The notes: generated by a model from the sequence alone, not told the origin. Shown: positions 8,392 to 16,562, counted from the first letter of the stretch. The stretch: 64,000 nucleotides of DNA from Streptomyces sp. NBC_01296 (GCF_035984415.1 NZ_CP130720.1:1054001-1118000), one strand, 5' to 3'. A program made the numbers and translations.

Positions 8392-8532
8392 ATGCGGACT
8401 CTAACAGGGTCCGAGCCCGGCATCTACATAGGTATTTCGAAGGATGAACTGGCAGATGCGGAAGCGTGGAATTCCTTGTGCGGCGGATACGGCGGGGCGG
8501 GCGGGGCGGGCTCCTATGTGACTTTCCAGTAG
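8392..8532 (+). CDS. Possible 46-residue peptide gene
   Basis: A short reading frame of 46 codons begins at ATG 8392 with GGAG six nt upstream. The first two thirds is an acidic, helix-prone segment (ISKDELADAEAWNSL) and the end is CGGYGGAGGAGSYVTFQ. The DNA has lower G+C than its neighbours. The charged leader plus a Cys/Gly/Ser/Thr-rich tail resembles precursor peptides of modified peptides or bacteriocins, but no modifying enzyme or transporter lies next to it. It may instead be a chance frame. Confidence 0.4.
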   Translation: MRTLTGSEPGIYIGISKDELADAEAWNSLCGGYGGAGGAGSYVTFQ

Positions 8533-8810
8533 CCCCCGAGCCGCGGGGCGGCGGTCTGCGCGTACCGGGCGGCTCCCGCAGGTCACGGCGGCGGGGCCGG
8601 GCCGGCGGCCACCAAGCGGAATGCCCTGTGCGGCGGACCCGGCCGGGGCGGAACGGCACCTGCCGTCCGCGGTGTCCGGCTGCGGCCGCCTCGGAGGTGT
8701 GGGGGCGCACGGTGAGGCGCGTACATCGCCGTTCACTCCGGCGCATGCGCCCCCGCCGGCCCGCGGAAATCCCGGTGCGCCGGCCGGTCCGTCCTGCCTA
8801 CGCCGCCGGG

Positions 8811-9170
8811 ATGAGCACCCGCACCTTCCGGATCACCGTCCGCGGCTCCTTCGACGCCCTCACCGCCGACCAGCACGCCGAGCTGCTCGCCGCCGCGCCG
8901 GAGCACGAGGTCCTGCATGCGGCCTACACCGCCGAGGGCCACCTCGCGTACGACCTGGGCTTCGGCCCGTTCTTCACCTTCCGCTTCCTCGACTCGGGCG
9001 AGGCCGAGGAGGACATCCTCGACGCGACGGCCCGCGCCGAGCTGGCGGCCGAGAGCCGGCTCGGCGAGCGCGGCTACGGCTTCAAGCGCCTCACCTCACG
9101 GGCCCAGGACCTCTCGCTGGCCCCGCTGAGCAAGCGCCAGCGCCAGGCGGCCGCCCGCGGCACCGCCTGA
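8811..9170 (+). CDS. DUF6204 family protein
   Basis: 119 residues starting MSTRTFRITVRGSFDAL at ATG 8811. The sequence EHEVLHAAYTAEGHLAYDLGFGPFFTFRF matches my memory of the small actinobacterial DUF6204 proteins. No signal peptide, membrane helix or catalytic motif is visible. The long upstream extension in the same frame is Arg/Pro-rich and looks noncoding. Function unknown; it is a single gene. Confidence 0.75.
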   Translation: MSTRTFRITVRGSFDALTADQHAELLAAAPEHEVLHAAYTAEGHLAYDLGFGPFFTFRFLDSGEAEEDILDATARAELAAESRLGERGYGFKRLTSRAQDLSLAPLSKRQRQAAARGTA

Positions 9171-9283
9171 CGCCGTCGGCGCGCAGCCTCGGGTCCTCGA
9201 GGCGGAGGCGTGCGACCCGCCCGGGGCACCGCTGCGGCCTGCGATAATCGCGCTTTCCACATGATTTCGGGGGACGACAGCAC

Positions 9284-10042
9284 ATGTACGGGGTGGGGAA
9301 CGGGCAGCAGTTGCGGCGCGCGGCAGGAGCCGTCATCGGCGCCGCCGCACTGCTGGCGGGAACGGCCGGATGCAGCGGCCCCGCAACGGAGGGGGCCGCG
9401 GCCGGTGCGCCGACCGGCAGCGCCGTCGCGAGCCCGGCCGGTGCGCCGGGGCCGGGCGTGGAGCGGCTCAAGGAGCTCGTCGTCGCGGAGGGCGAGAAGT
9501 TCGGCCCGTACGAGGTCACCGAGCCGCTGCTCGACGAGCCGATGAGCGAGCTCTACGAGGCCCGGCCGGCGGGATGCCTGCCGCTGACCAGTCTCGGCAA
9601 GGCGGGCCACACGGCCCAGGCGTACGCCAAGGCGAGCGTCCCGGGGCAGTTCCAGGCGGTGGGCACCGAGATCCTGCTGCGCTCGTACCGGGACGCCGGC
9701 GCCGCGGCCGCCGCCGTGAAGTCGCTGGCGGACGCCGGCGGCCGGTGCGCCGGCGGCTATACGGAGGACCGTGCGCTCGCGGAGGCGAAGGTGCTCAAGG
9801 TGGAGGCGGTCCGGGCTCCGGCGTTGGGCGACGAGGCGCGTGCGTACCGCATCGTGACGCAGGACGTGAAGGACCCGGGCATCTCGCTGTACAAGTACCT
9901 CACGCTGGTCCGCTCCGGGGCGGTCACGCTCGCGTTCCGGTCCGACGTCATCGACACCAAGGACTTCGGCGGGGTGCCGCAGGAGATCGTCGCCGGGCAG
10001 TGGGAGAAGTTCGCGAAGGGAACGGCTGCTTCGGCTTCTTAG
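9284..10042 (+). CDS. Lipoprotein, PknH-sensor-like
   Basis: 252 residues from ATG 9284, with a GGGGGA ribosome site. The lipobox is LAGTAGC (lipidated Cys30), followed by an Ala/Gly/Pro linker and a globular domain from about residue 60. The domain contains two Cys (CLPL and CAGGY) and an alternating helix/strand pattern resembling extracytoplasmic PknH-type sensor domains; this resemblance is weak. It is probably a surface lipoprotein that binds a ligand or partner. Its TAG stop overlaps the TAA stop of the convergent next gene. Confidence 0.75.
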   Translation: MYGVGNGQQLRRAAGAVIGAAALLAGTAGCSGPATEGAAAGAPTGSAVASPAGAPGPGVERLKELVVAEGEKFGPYEVTEPLLDEPMSELYEARPAGCLPLTSLGKAGHTAQAYAKASVPGQFQAVGTEILLRSYRDAGAAAAAVKSLADAGGRCAGGYTEDRALAEAKVLKVEAVRAPALGDEARAYRIVTQDVKDPGISLYKYLTLVRSGAVTLAFRSDVIDTKDFGGVPQEIVAGQWEKFAKGTAASAS

Positions 10043-10329
10043 CGGTCGACCGCGGGGAAGCCGTAGTTGTACACGGGGAACACCTCGGGGCGGCCGCCCG
10101 TGGTCTGCCAGCCCAGTGCCTCCGCGACGGGCAGCATCTTCTCCGCGAACACGTTCATGTGGAGCTCGCTCTCCCAGACGTCGTAGATGTCCAGGCCTTC
10201 GGCGGTCGCGACGCAGACGTGGGAGAGGCAGCCCTCGAACATCCCGGGGGTCTGCAGGAGCTTCGCGTGGAGGGCGTCGTACTGGTCCGCCGTGATGCCG
10301 GGGACGACGGCGTGCATCAGGATCGCCAT
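10039..10329 (-). CDS. Small dimeric alpha-beta-barrel-like protein
   Basis: 96 residues. MAILMHAVVPGITADQYDAL opens with the strand-loop-helix pattern of ferredoxin-like dimeric alpha-beta-barrel proteins (antibiotic-biosynthesis-monooxygenase or EthD type). Later elements such as GLDIYDVWESELHMNVFAEKMLP fit the same fold. No catalytic residue can be assigned. Its stop overlaps the stop of the upstream lipoprotein gene by 3 nt in convergent orientation. Confidence 0.7.
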   Translation of the reverse strand: MAILMHAVVPGITADQYDALHAKLLQTPGMFEGCLSHVCVATAEGLDIYDVWESELHMNVFAEKMLPVAEALGWQTTGGRPEVFPVYNYGFPAVDR

Positions 10330-10413
10330 GGCAGATCACTCCTCGCCTGCGGGGCCGGGCCCCCCGCCGCCCGGTGGCGGCCCCTGTCCACGGGGACAGG
10401 ACAGCACGCGAAC

Positions 10414-10448
10414 GAGGGGACGGCATCCGCAAGCGGCGCCGTCCCCTC
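10414..10448. terminator. Hairpin after the MFS gene
   Basis: GAGGGGACGGC (10414-10424) pairs with GCCGTCCCCTC (10438-10448), 13-nt loop. It lies just beyond the stop of the leftward MFS gene at 10460. Confidence 0.75.
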
Positions 10449-10459
10449 GAAGGGCCGGG

Positions 10460-11971
10460 TCAGACGGTCTCGGCCGGCTCCGGCTGCGCCACCTTCGCGG
10501 GAGCCTCAGCCGGGGCACCCGCCTCGACGGTGCGCGGTCCGTGCGCTCCGCGCAGGCCGATCCAGCTGATCACCGCGACCAGGGCGAAGGCGACGGCCCC
10601 GATCCAGAAGGTGAGGGTGAACCCGGACTCGGCGGGCAGGGCCGGGACGCCGGCGGGCAGGTGCTCGATGGTCTTCGACGCCAGGATCGTGGTGACGATG
10701 GCGCTGCCGATCGCGCTGCCGGTGGAGCGGGAGATCGAGTTGATGCCGTTGGCGATGCCGCTCTGGTGGTGCGGGACGCTCGCCATGATGACGGCGGGCA
10801 TGGCCGCGTAGCCGAAGCTGACGGCCGCGCCGACGACCAGGCCTGCGCCGATCACCGAGAAGCTGTGCTGGTGGTCGAGCGCGAGCCAGCCGAAGCCCAC
10901 GGCGCCGAGTGCGGCGGCCAGCCCGAGGGCCACGCGCGGGCCGCGGTGGCGGACCAGCTGGCCGCCGACGGGCGAGGCGAGCAGCGAGACGATCGCGCCG
11001 GGCAGCAGGAACTGCACGGAGGCACGCAGGATGGACGCGTCGAACCCGTAGCCGGTGAGCTTCTCCGGCATCTGGACGAGGTAGGAGACGCCCAGGAAGT
11101 TGGCGAACATGCCGAAGCCGACGAGGATGCCGGCCAGGTTGGCCATGAGCACCGGGCGGTGGACGAACATCCGCATGTCCACGAGCGGCTCGCTGACCTT
11201 GAGCTCCGTGAAGACCCAGACGGCGGTCATGACGACGGCGCCGGCGAAGCTGCCCAGCGTACGGCCGGAGGTCCAGCCCCACTCGTGGCCCTGCGAGATC
11301 GGCAGCAGCAGCAGCAGGAGGGTGATGCCGAGGGTCAGCGCTCCGAGGAAGTCGGTGCGGCCGCCGGTCTTGTGCCGGGTCGCGGGGACCAGGAACGCGA
11401 CGGCGAGCAGGGCGAGGGTCGCGAAGCCCGTCGCCATCCAGAAAGCGTTGCGGTAGTCGGCGTCGGAGCCGGACGTGAGCAGGCCGGTGGCGACGAGCGC
11501 CAGGCCGCTGCCGAAGGCGAGGGTGCCGCTGACCAGGGCCATCGCTCCGGGGAGCTTCTGCGGGCGGACTTCCTCGCGCAGCACCGAGAGGGCGAGCGGG
11601 AAGATCGCGGTGGCGGCGCCCTGGAGGACGCGGCCCAGGATCAGCAGCGGGAGCGAGGTCGCGAGGGCGGCGACGACGGAGCCGACGACCATGACGCCGA
11701 GCACGGCCACCAGCGTGGGCTTCTTGCCGTGCTGGTCGCCGAAGCGGCCGAGCAGCGGGGTGAAGACGGCGGCGGACAGCAGCGTGGCGGTGGTCACCCA
11801 GCTCACGTTGGCGGTCGAGGTGCCCAGGTCGGTGCGGATGAGGCCCAGGATCGGGACCGGCAGGGTCTGCATCATCGACACGACCATGGCGGCAAGGCTC
11901 AGGGCGAAGACGATGACCGTCTCGTTCCTGGTCTTGGCCTCGGCGGGGAGGGGGGCGGCGGCGGTGCTCAT
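10460..11971 (-). CDS. MFS multidrug exporter, DHA2 type
   Basis: 503 residues with many hydrophobic helices, probably fourteen. The cytoplasmic motif GRFGDQHGKKPTL after helix 2 is the MFS motif A, and GRVLQGAATAIFPLALSVLRE follows in helix 4-5, typical of EmrB/QacA-type proton-driven drug exporters. The C-terminus is a hydrophilic Ala/Pro/Glu tail. It is divergent from a MarR regulator whose intergenic region contains two similar 13-bp inverted repeats, so export of, and response to, a small hydrophobic compound are likely linked. Confidence 0.9.
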   Translation of the reverse strand: MSTAAAPLPAEAKTRNETVIVFALSLAAMVVSMMQTLPVPILGLIRTDLGTSTANVSWVTTATLLSAAVFTPLLGRFGDQHGKKPTLVAVLGVMVVGSVVAALATSLPLLILGRVLQGAATAIFPLALSVLREEVRPQKLPGAMALVSGTLAFGSGLALVATGLLTSGSDADYRNAFWMATGFATLALLAVAFLVPATRHKTGGRTDFLGALTLGITLLLLLLPISQGHEWGWTSGRTLGSFAGAVVMTAVWVFTELKVSEPLVDMRMFVHRPVLMANLAGILVGFGMFANFLGVSYLVQMPEKLTGYGFDASILRASVQFLLPGAIVSLLASPVGGQLVRHRGPRVALGLAAALGAVGFGWLALDHQHSFSVIGAGLVVGAAVSFGYAAMPAVIMASVPHHQSGIANGINSISRSTGSAIGSAIVTTILASKTIEHLPAGVPALPAESGFTLTFWIGAVAFALVAVISWIGLRGAHGPRTVEAGAPAEAPAKVAQPEPAETV

Positions 11972-12010
11972 GTCTGGCAGGACCTTCTTAGTGCTTCAGA
12001 TCGCAGATGT

Positions 12011-12023
12011 TTGATGTCATCAA
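12011..12023. promoter_or_regulatory. Inverted repeat near the MFS start (likely MarR site)
   Basis: TTGATGTCATCAA is a perfect dyad (6+1+6), 40 nt upstream of the MFS start. It shares the TTGA...TCAA half-site layout with the repeat at 12074-12086. Confidence 0.55.
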
Positions 12024-12073
12024 GTAACTCCGTAGACGGTAAACGTCGATAGTTAAGGAGGTCAAGTAAACAA

Positions 12074-12101
12074 TTGACAATGTCAACCACCCGAGTACGC
12101 T
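12074..12101 (+). promoter_or_regulatory. MarR promoter with overlapping operator
   Basis: TTGACAATGTCAA (12074-12086) is a perfect 6+1+6 dyad whose left half is a consensus -35 TTGACA. After a 16-bp spacer, TACGCT (12096-12101) forms a -10. The expected start point falls at the ATG at 12109, so the MarR mRNA is probably leaderless. Binding at the dyad would block the -35, giving autoregulation. Confidence 0.55.
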
Positions 12102-12108
12102 CGACGGC

Positions 12109-12549
12109 ATGAGCGCCACCACCCCCCACGCCCCCACCAAGCTCCAGCTCCTGGAGCTGCTCGCCGCGATCGGAACCGCCCAGTGGCGCGATTTCGCGGC
12201 CGCGGCGTCCCACTACGGCCTGACCTCCACGCAGGCCCGCGTCCTCGCCCAGCTCAACGGCCCGCTGCCGATGCGCGGCCTCGCCACCCTCCTGGTCTGT
12301 GACGCATCGAACGTCACCGGGATCGTGGACCGGCTGGAAGCCCGCCAGCTGGTGCGCCGCGAGCCCGACCCGGCCGACCGCCGCGTCAAGAACGTCGTGG
12401 CGACGGACGCGGGCCGCGAGATCATCCGGCGCGTCCGCGAGGAGATGCAGGCCACGCACGGCGCGCTCGACACCCTCGACGCGACCGAGAGCGCGACCCT
12501 CTACGCCCTGCTGGAACGCCTGCGCCCGACCATGGAGAAGGACGCCTGA
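12109..12549 (+). CDS. MarR family transcriptional regulator
   Basis: 146 residues. It has the winged-helix layout of MarR proteins, with a recognition region LTSTQARVLAQLNGPLPMRGLATLLVCDASNVTGIVDRLEARQLVRREPDPADRR ending in the usual DPxDRR wing. It is divergent from the MFS exporter across 137 bp containing two matching inverted repeats, so it is probably the ligand-responsive repressor of both genes. The ATG has no ribosome site but follows a promoter at leaderless spacing. Confidence 0.9.
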   Translation: MSATTPHAPTKLQLLELLAAIGTAQWRDFAAAASHYGLTSTQARVLAQLNGPLPMRGLATLLVCDASNVTGIVDRLEARQLVRREPDPADRRVKNVVATDAGREIIRRVREEMQATHGALDTLDATESATLYALLERLRPTMEKDA

Positions 12550-12561
12550 CCCATCAGGCGT
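12542..12561. terminator. Bidirectional terminator between marR and galT
   Basis: ACGCCTGA (12542-12549) and TCAGGCGT (12554-12561) form an 8-bp stem with a 4-nt loop. The stem includes the MarR stop codon and lies just past the convergent galT stop. Confidence 0.7.
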
Positions 12562-12573
12562 GCCCGACCGGCG

Positions 12574-13620
12574 TCAGGCCTCGCGCAGGGTCGCGGCCGC
12601 GTGCTCGGGGGTGATGTCGTTGACGAACTGGCCCATCCCGGACTCGGTCCCGGCCAGGTGCTTGAGCTTGTCGGCGGCCCGCCGGGTGGTGAACAGCTCC
12701 AGGTGGAGTGCGTACAGGTCCCGGCCGGTGCGTACGGGTGCCTGGTGCCAGGCCGAGATGTACGGGGCCGGCGTGGGGAAGAGCCGGTCGAAGCGGCCCA
12801 GCAGATCCAGGTGGAGGCCGGCCAGCTCGGCCTGCTCGGCCCCGGTCAGGGCGGGCAGGTCGGGGACGCGCCGGTGCGGGTAGAGGTGCACCTCGTACGG
12901 CCAGCGCGCGGCCTCGGGTACGAACGCGCTCCAGTGCTCCCCCGCGACCACCACCCTGCGCCCGTCGGCCAGCGCCTCGTCGCGGACCTCGTCGAAGAGG
13001 TTGCGGCCGGTGGCCGCGTGGTGGCGGGAGACGGTGTCCAGCATGCGCCGGGTGCGCGGGGTGAGGACGGGCAGGGCGTAGACCTGGCCGTGCGGGTGGG
13101 CGAGCGTCACGCCGATCTCGGGGCCCCGGTTCTCGAAGCAGTACACCTGTTCCACACCGGGGAGTCCCGCGAGCTCGGCGGTGCGGTCGGCCAGGGCCGC
13201 GAGGACCGTACGGGCCTGGGCCGGGCCGAGGTCGGCGTACGAGGCCCCGTGGTCGGGGCTGAAGCAGACGACCTCGCAGCGGCCGGCGCCCGGTCCGGAC
13301 AGGGCGGGGAAACGGTTCTCGAAGACGGCGACCTGGTAGTCGGGAGCCGGTATCTCGGTGGGCCGGCCCGGGGCCGAAGGGCAGAGCGGGCACTGGTCCG
13401 CGGGCGGCAGGTGGGTGCGGCCCTGGCGGTGTGAGGCGATCACCACCCACTCGTCGAGGAGCCGGTCGTGGCGCCGCTCGGAGAGCGTCGCGGTGGGCGG
13501 CAGGCCGCGGGCGTCTGCGTGGTCGCGTACGGATCCCCCGGCAGCAGTCTCGGCGGCGGCCTCGGCGTCGTAGTAGATCAGCTCGCGCCCGTCGGACAGG
13601 GTCGTACGGGTCTTCCTCAC
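12574..13620 (-). CDS. galT: Galactose-1-phosphate uridylyltransferase
   Basis: 348 residues. Converts galactose-1-phosphate plus UDP-glucose to glucose-1-phosphate plus UDP-galactose in the Leloir pathway. It contains LAHPHGQVYALP, where His177 of HPHGQ is the expected nucleophile, a zinc-site-like CPLC (residues 77-80) and FENRFPAL. Length is normal for the family. The start is GTG 13620, forming a GTGA overlap with the stop of the upstream DeoR gene and preceded by AGGAG eight nt away, so translation is coupled to the regulator. galE and galK are not in the window. It faces away from the alpha-galactosidase and transporter genes it probably works with. Confidence 0.93.
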   Translation of the reverse strand: MRKTRTTLSDGRELIYYDAEAAAETAAGGSVRDHADARGLPPTATLSERRHDRLLDEWVVIASHRQGRTHLPPADQCPLCPSAPGRPTEIPAPDYQVAVFENRFPALSGPGAGRCEVVCFSPDHGASYADLGPAQARTVLAALADRTAELAGLPGVEQVYCFENRGPEIGVTLAHPHGQVYALPVLTPRTRRMLDTVSRHHAATGRNLFDEVRDEALADGRRVVVAGEHWSAFVPEAARWPYEVHLYPHRRVPDLPALTGAEQAELAGLHLDLLGRFDRLFPTPAPYISAWHQAPVRTGRDLYALHLELFTTRRAADKLKHLAGTESGMGQFVNDITPEHAAATLREA

Positions 13621-14441
13621 CACGGGTGCTCCTGCGCGGGACCTGCGGCCAGCAGCACTTCGCCGACCCGCTCGGTGACCGGGGCGGCCTCTTCCTGCGG
13701 AAGGGAGTCGGTGACCAGGACGTCGACCTCCTCCAGGGCCGCGAAGGTGGTGAGCCCGACGGTCGACCACTTGGTGTGGTCGGCGAGGAGCGCGGTGCGC
13801 CGCGCGGAGCGCAGGAAGGCCCGGTTGGTCTCCGCCTCGGCGAGGTTGGGCGTGGTCAGCCCGGTGTCGGTGCCCAGGCCGTGGCAGCCGAGGAAGAGAA
13901 GGTCGACGTGCAGGGAGCGGATGGCCTGGTCGGCGATGGGCCCGACGAGGGCGTCCGACGGGGTGCGGATGCCGCCGGTGAGGATCACGGTGGTGGCGCT
14001 CCCCGCGCTGCCGGCCCGGCGGGCGGCCTCGAAGACCTCGGCCGTGCGGACCGAGTTGGTGACCACCGTCAGGTCGGTGACCTCGGTGAGCTCCCGGGCC
14101 AGCGCATGGGTCGTGGTCCCGGCGGACAGGGCGATGGCCGAACCCGGTGCCACGAGGGCGGCCGCCGCCTTGGCGATGGCGTGCTTCGCCGCCGTCTCCC
14201 ATTCCGACTTGGCCTCGAACCCGGGCTCGTGGCTGCTGGCTTCGTCGCCGAGCACCGCGCCGCCGTGCACCTTGCGCAGCAGGCCCTCGCGGTCGAGGAC
14301 GTCCAGGTCGCGGCGGATGGTCATGTCGGAGACGTTCAGGGAGCGGGTCAGCTCGTTCACGCGCACCCCGCCGCGCCGGCGGACCTCGTCGAGGATGAGG
14401 GCGCGGCGCTGATGGGCCAGCAGACTGCCGGGATCGGCCAT
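13617..14441 (-). CDS. DeoR/GlpR family sugar regulator
   Basis: 274 residues from ATG 14441, with GAGAGGA upstream. The N-terminal DeoR helix-turn-helix spans HQRRALILDEVRRRGGVRVNEL and VSDMTIRRDLDVLDREG; the C-terminal effector domain has the sugar-phosphate-isomerase-like motifs IALSAGTTTHALAREL and VVTNSVRTAEVF. Such proteins usually repress sugar genes and respond to phosphorylated sugars. It forms an operon with galT (4-nt overlap) and is divergent from the alpha-galactosidase/ABC operon. It may therefore sense a galactose-derived phosphate and control both directions. Repeated TCTGTTG elements in its own promoter are candidate operators. Confidence 0.9.
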   Translation of the reverse strand: MADPGSLLAHQRRALILDEVRRRGGVRVNELTRSLNVSDMTIRRDLDVLDREGLLRKVHGGAVLGDEASSHEPGFEAKSEWETAAKHAIAKAAAALVAPGSAIALSAGTTTHALARELTEVTDLTVVTNSVRTAEVFEAARRAGSAGSATTVILTGGIRTPSDALVGPIADQAIRSLHVDLLFLGCHGLGTDTGLTTPNLAEAETNRAFLRSARRTALLADHTKWSTVGLTTFAALEEVDVLVTDSLPQEEAAPVTERVGEVLLAAGPAQEHPW

Positions 14442-14501
14442 GCGGCGGTTCCTCTCCTGGGGCACTGGGGCACTGGGGTACCCGTGTCCCCGGTCGACAG
14501 A

Positions 14502-14551
14502 AGCATCCTGACGGATCCAACAGAAGTCAACAGACCTCGACAAACACGCAG
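14502..14551 (-). promoter_or_regulatory. deoR-galT promoter with repeated TCTGTTG operator elements
   Basis: On the minus strand TTGACT (14530-14525) and GATGCT (14507-14502) form a -35/-10 pair with a 17-bp spacer. The same stretch carries TGTTTG, TCTGTTG and TCTGTTG in tandem, the kind of short direct repeat bound by DeoR/GlpR proteins. The 314-bp gap between deoR and the alpha-galactosidase gene (14442-14755) holds this and the rightward promoter at 14603; nothing else is seen in it. Confidence 0.55.
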
Positions 14552-14602
14552 TTGAGGCCCGCCGGCCGCTGATACGGCGGCGGACCGGCATCGTCCGCCG
14601 TC

Positions 14603-14631
14603 TTGACATGTCCCTGCGGCGGCAGTGTGAT
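14603..14631 (+). promoter_or_regulatory. Promoter of the alpha-galactosidase operon
   Basis: TTGACA (14603-14608), a 17-bp spacer and TGTGAT (14626-14631). The leader to GTG 14756 is about 118 nt. Confidence 0.6.
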
Positions 14632-14755
14632 GTGGGCCTTCCCGTTGGAGTCCGTTCGTTCCTGAGGACTTCTGCGGGACCTACGCACCGTCAGGGCGCA
14701 TTTCCGCACACGCTCTCCCGGATTCCCCGGGCCCCACTCCCCCCAGGAGCCGTCT

Positions 14756-16447
14756 GTGCACACGTTACGAAGCGCCGTCGCCCGTCGCCTGACCGCGGCG
14801 CTCGCGGCCCTGCCCTTATTGGTCCCGGCGGCGGGGGCCGCCGCGCTGGCCGGTACCGCCGTGGTCGCGGCCGCCTCCCCCGCCGCCGCCGTCCCCGACG
14901 GGCAGGCGCTGACCCCGCCCATGGGCTTCAACAACTGGAACTCCACCCACTGCAGGGCCGAGTTCAACGAGGCGATGGTCAAGGGGATCGCCGACCTCTT
15001 CGTCGCCAAGGGCCTCAAGGCCGCCGGCTACCGGTACGTCAATCTCGACGACTGCTGGGCCCTGCCGAACCGCGACGCCTCGGGCAACCTCGTCGCCGAC
15101 CCGGTCCGTTTCCCCGGCGGGATCAAGGCCCTCGCGGACTACGTGCACTCCAAAGGCCTGAAGTTCGGCATCTACACCAGCGCCGGGACCAAGACCTGCG
15201 ACACCGCGGGCTTCCCCGGCGGCCTCGGTCACGAGCAGCAGGACGCCGATCTGTTCGCCTCGTTCGGCGTCGACTACCTCAAGTACGACAACTGCAACAA
15301 CCAGGGCGTGGACGCGAAGAAGCGGTACACGGACATGGCCGACGCCCTGAAGAGGACGGGCCGTCCCATCGTCTTCTCGCTGTGCGAGTGGGGCGAGAAC
15401 CAGCCGTGGACCTGGGCGTCGGATCTCGGCCATCTGTGGCGGACCACCGGGGACATCGGCGACAGCTGGTCCTCGATGATCGGGATCGCGCACAAGAACC
15501 AGCCGCTCGCGCCGTACGCGGGCCCCGGCCGGTGGAACGACCCGGACATGCTGGAGGTCGGCAACGGCGGGATGACCGCCGCCGAGTACCGCACGCACTT
15601 CACCCTCTGGTCGATGATGTCGGCGCCGCTGCTGATCGGTAGCGACCTGCGCAAAGCGACGGCCGAGACCTTCGACATCCTGTCCAACCCCGATGTCATC
15701 GCCCTGGACCAGGACAGCCTCGGCAAGCAGGGCACGGTGGTCTCCGGCTCGGGCGGCCTGGTGGTGATGGCCAAGGAGCTGGCGAACGGCGACCGGGCGC
15801 TCTCCCTGACCAACGAGACCGCTTCCACCGCCACGATCTCCGCCAGGACGGACGCCCTCGGCATCGGCAACCGCGCCCCGTACGCCCTCAAGGAGCTGTG
15901 GACCAAGGCCTCCTCGACCAACACCAGCGGCACCATCAGCGCGTCGGTCGCCCCGCACGCCACCGTCGTCTACCGGATCACCCCGGGGCCGGCGCCGCTC
16001 CCGCCGGCCGGCACCTCCCACCTGTCCGACCTGGCCTGGACGGGGGTGAGCAGCGGCTGGGGCCCGGTGGAGAAGGACCGGAGCAACGGCGAGCAGGCCG
16101 CCGGCGACGGCAGGACCCTGACCGTGGGCGGCGCCATGTACGCCAAGGGCCTGGGCGTCCACGCGGCCAGCACCGTGACCTACCACCTCGGCGGCAGGTG
16201 CACCGGCCTGACGGTGGACGTCGGCGTCGACGACGAGAGTTCCCGCACCGGCGCGGTCGCCTTCCAGATCTACCGGGACGCCACCAAGGTCGCCGACAGC
16301 GGGGTCGTCACCACGGCGGACGCGGCCAGGAAGCTCACCGCCGATCTGACCGGCGGCCAGACGCTGAGGCTCGTCGTCACCGACGGCGGCAACGGCATCG
16401 ACTACGACCACGCGGACTGGGCGGCGCCCCGGCTCACCTGCAACTGA
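14756..16447 (+). CDS. Secreted GH27 alpha-galactosidase with NPCBM domain
   Basis: 563 residues, starting at GTG 14756 with AGGAG seven nt upstream. A signal peptide (to about residue 46) precedes a GH27 catalytic barrel beginning TPPMGFNNWNS. By alignment to human alpha-galactosidase A from memory, Asp178 in YLKYDNC is the nucleophile and Asp233 in WRTTGDIGDSW the acid/base. Residues about 422-563 form an NPCBM/CBM51-like module (YAKGLGVHAAS). It should release galactose from galactosides outside the cell. Two in-frame TTA codons occur, at codons 4 and 21, making translation depend on the developmental tRNA gene bldA. The downstream ABC transporter follows in the same direction. Confidence 0.95.
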   Translation: MHTLRSAVARRLTAALAALPLLVPAAGAAALAGTAVVAAASPAAAVPDGQALTPPMGFNNWNSTHCRAEFNEAMVKGIADLFVAKGLKAAGYRYVNLDDCWALPNRDASGNLVADPVRFPGGIKALADYVHSKGLKFGIYTSAGTKTCDTAGFPGGLGHEQQDADLFASFGVDYLKYDNCNNQGVDAKKRYTDMADALKRTGRPIVFSLCEWGENQPWTWASDLGHLWRTTGDIGDSWSSMIGIAHKNQPLAPYAGPGRWNDPDMLEVGNGGMTAAEYRTHFTLWSMMSAPLLIGSDLRKATAETFDILSNPDVIALDQDSLGKQGTVVSGSGGLVVMAKELANGDRALSLTNETASTATISARTDALGIGNRAPYALKELWTKASSTNTSGTISASVAPHATVVYRITPGPAPLPPAGTSHLSDLAWTGVSSGWGPVEKDRSNGEQAAGDGRTLTVGGAMYAKGLGVHAASTVTYHLGGRCTGLTVDVGVDDESSRTGAVAFQIYRDATKVADSGVVTTADAARKLTADLTGGQTLRLVVTDGGNGIDYDHADWAAPRLTCN

Positions 16448-16450
16448 CCC

Positions 16451-16540
16451 ACCGACCTGGCGACTTGGCGACTTGTCAGCCTGGCGACTGGCCGATCCGC
16501 CGACCTGCTGATCCGCCGATCCGCCGATCCACCGACCCGG
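16451..16540 (+). repeat. Short tandem repeats between alpha-galactosidase and transporter genes
   Basis: Imperfect copies of CTGGCGACT (four, variably spaced) and of GATCCGCC (about five, 8-10 nt apart) fill the gap. No coding or hairpin function is evident; they lie within the presumed operon transcript. Confidence 0.6.
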
Positions 16541-16562
16541 CCCGATGAGGGAGCACTCGTAC

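Noticed and set aside
13617..14520. Longer 648-codon galT frame
   Set aside because: The extra N-terminus lies antiphase over the DeoR gene; the GTGA overlap and AGGAG site at 13620 give a normal-length GalT.
16451..16540. Replication origin-like iterons
   Set aside because: Short irregular repeats within an operon with no DnaA boxes, Rep gene or A+T-rich unwinding region.
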